DNA of 5,750 bases from Pseudomonadota bacterium (lineage in GTDB: Bacteria > Desulfobacterota > WTBG01 > CAIYCZ01): positions 1 to 5,750 of the forward strand of contig JAPLIX010000331.1 in assembly GCA_026388865.1 (NCBI GenBank), in the 5' to 3' direction. The notes beneath the pieces were generated by a model. The model did not search any database, had not been told where the DNA came from, and saw only the letters and a program-made list of their open reading frames with translations. Within the stretch, counting starts at the first letter, position 1. Every line of letters begins with the position of its first letter. Shown here piece by piece: positions 4,454-5,750 of this stretch. A program made the position numbers and the translations under genes.

Positions 4454-5750
4454 TTAAAAGCAGAGCTTGCCCGGATTGAGGATAGCGTTCGGGTCAAGCT
4501 GTTGTTTAATCTCCTTCAATTTCTCCGCATACATGCCGGTGCGGCGGTAGAGCATCGCTGCCCATGCACCATAGGGCCGGTCAAAAAATGCGCCGCCGCG
4601 CATCAGCTCTTCGCTTGCCGCCAGCCACAGGTCGCGTATCCCCTGTTCATGATGCGGATTGTCGTGCAGATCAAACTCGCAGTGGGCCGCCCTGCCCCGC
4701 TCAAGCGGCAGCACGTAGCCGCCGAGAGAGGCACTGTCATAGCCCCTGGCGTCACACGCGCGCCGCACGGTCTCCTCCATCCGGGCAATCTGTTTGATGG
4801 GAGATTTAAAATTAAGATCATGCACTGAGCCGCGGTAATTGAATTTCTTCAGGATTCCCCAGGGCCGGATGAGCTCATCGAGCATAACCCGCGAGATGCC
4901 GCTTACGCAGGGAAGCGAATCGCTCACTGCCAGGTTTATCTCGCGACAAATATTTTTCAGCTCCTCAGCTTCATAGGCAATTTTTCCCTCCGGCTGGACC
5001 AGGCCCCCCTGGATGCAGATCACCATCACCCAGGCCGGGAGTGTTTTCCGGAGATGCTCAAAATTTTCTGATGCAACTGGCCGCGCTGGAAATAATTCAG
5101 GAACTTGCCACTCTCCGTTCAGCAATGCCGCGAGGTTAAAGCGGTTGAGGAGAAAGCACTCCATCCCGATCTCGCGCCGCTGGATTCTTTGCAGCGGCTC
5201 TATGGCGTCGGCCAGATTATTAAAGCAGATATAAAATATCTGGCGCTCTTTTATGAAAGGCGTTATCTGCACGCCCATCCTGGTGACGATGCCGAGCGTG
5301 CCCTGAGCACCTGTCCAGAGGCGGAACAGGCTGTTGCGCACCGGGCCCATGGGGCCTCCCGGCTCGCCGCCTGAAGACCACTGCCCGGTCCGGAACATCT
5401 CCCCGTCAGGCAGCACCATTTCCATATCCATAATGAGGAAATTGCCGTGCTCAAAGCTTGCCGCGGACAGCGCCGGGTCGCGCTCCAGATAGCTTGAGAG
5501 CACCGAGCGCTGCGGCGCCGCGCCAAATGGAATCATGATGCGAAACCCCCTTCTGAGGGCGTCGCCCTGCAGCTGCTCATAGGTTACGCCCGGCTCGATG
5601 ACGGCAAACCAGTTCTGCTCATCAACGGAGAGGATGCTGTTCATGCGGGAAAGGTTGAGGATGATACCGCCGTGATCAGGGATTGCGGCCCCGTGAAAAT
5701 TGAGGCCCGAGCTGTAGGGGATAACCGGGGTTACGGTTTCATTAGCAAGC
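4454..5750 (-). CDS. FAD-binding oxidoreductase, PCMH/VAO (4-cresol dehydrogenase-like) family, 5' end outside the window
   Basis: The frame stays open from the window edge to the stop at 4454, giving 431 visible residues. The ATG at 5644 is internal: 35 codons upstream are clearly part of the FAD domain (TPVIPYSSGLNFHGAAIP at visible residues 7-24, then DHGGIILNLSRMNSI). Further FAD-domain motifs are EPGVTYEQL at about 52-60 and GTLGIVTRMGVQITP at about 150-164. The C-terminal substrate domain ends with DPNAILNPGKLCF, the typical close of FAD-linked oxidase C-terminal domains. The pattern Y-V-L-P-L-E-R-G-R-x-x-H-C-E-F before it is typical of 4-cresol dehydrogenase/vanillyl-alcohol-oxidase-like members. 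The protein should oxidise a hydroxy acid, alcohol or phenolic substrate with FAD in the cytoplasm or periplasm; which one is not readable. About 50-100 N-terminal residues are missing. It is separated from the next gene by 219 nt and is probably not in the exporter operon. Confidence 0.88.
   Translation of the reverse strand, partial: LANETVTPVIPYSSGLNFHGAAIPDHGGIILNLSRMNSILSVDEQNWFAVIEPGVTYEQLQGDALRRGFRIMIPFGAAPQRSVLSSYLERDPALSAASFEHGNFLIMDMEMVLPDGEMFRTGQWSSGGEPGGPMGPVRNSLFRLWTGAQGTLGIVTRMGVQITPFIKERQIFYICFNNLADAIEPLQRIQRREIGMECFLLNRFNLAALLNGEWQVPELFPARPVASENFEHLRKTLPAWVMVICIQGGLVQPEGKIAYEAEELKNICREINLAVSDSLPCVSGISRVMLDELIRPWGILKKFNYRGSVHDLNFKSPIKQIARMEETVRRACDARGYDSASLGGYVLPLERGRAAHCEFDLHDNPHHEQGIRDLWLAASEELMRGGAFFDRPYGAWAAMLYRRTGMYAEKLKEIKQQLDPNAILNPGKLCF

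Noticed and set aside
5642..5644. ATG at 5644 as start of the flavoprotein
   Set aside because: Codons upstream to the window edge encode conserved FAD-domain motifs in frame, so this Met is internal.

Overview
The window looks like part of a bacterial chromosome, probably Gram-negative, of moderate-to-high GC content. All supported genes lie on the minus strand, so transcription runs from high to low coordinates. A membrane-fusion (HlyD-type) adaptor together with a MacB/DevC-type permease implies an envelope exporter working across two membranes. The VAO-type flavoprotein and the palindromic spacer repeats resemble what is common in Desulfobacterota and other uncultured environmental lineages. 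That placement is a guess; no marker gene is present.

Layout in transcription order: (1) 5750-4454, a 5'-truncated FAD-binding oxidoreductase of the PCMH/VAO fold. (2) A 219-nt spacer holding a compound palindromic element and a possible promoter. (3) 4234-3137, a protein with a cobalamin-cap-like helical domain and a B12-binding-like Rossmann domain that lacks the usual ligand residues. (4) 3144-2023, an FtsX/MacB/DevC-type ABC permease overlapping the previous gene by 8 nt. (5) A 159-nt spacer built mostly of two degenerate heptanucleotide arrays in opposite orientation. (6) 1863-1150, the matching ABC ATPase. (7) 1150-284, the HlyD-like adaptor, whose ATG shares one base with the ATPase stop codon (TAATG). 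(8) A 159-nt spacer with a degenerate 45-47 nt repeat and a hairpin. (9) 124-1, the first 41 codons of a DUF2939-like membrane-anchored protein that runs off the window.

The permease, ATPase and adaptor together make a plausible MacAB/DevBCA-like exporter: ATPase in the cytoplasm, permease in the inner membrane, adaptor in the periplasm. No TolC-like outer-membrane channel is visible. The unusual part is the B12-domain-like protein translationally coupled to the permease. It has no visible DNA-binding domain, and Asp replaces the cobalt-ligating His of the ExHxxG motif. It may be a sensor or scaffold that has lost cobalamin or binds something else; this is the best lead in the window.

There is no RNA gene, CRISPR array, transposase or phage gene that I can see. 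No gene-free stretch exceeds 300 bases.
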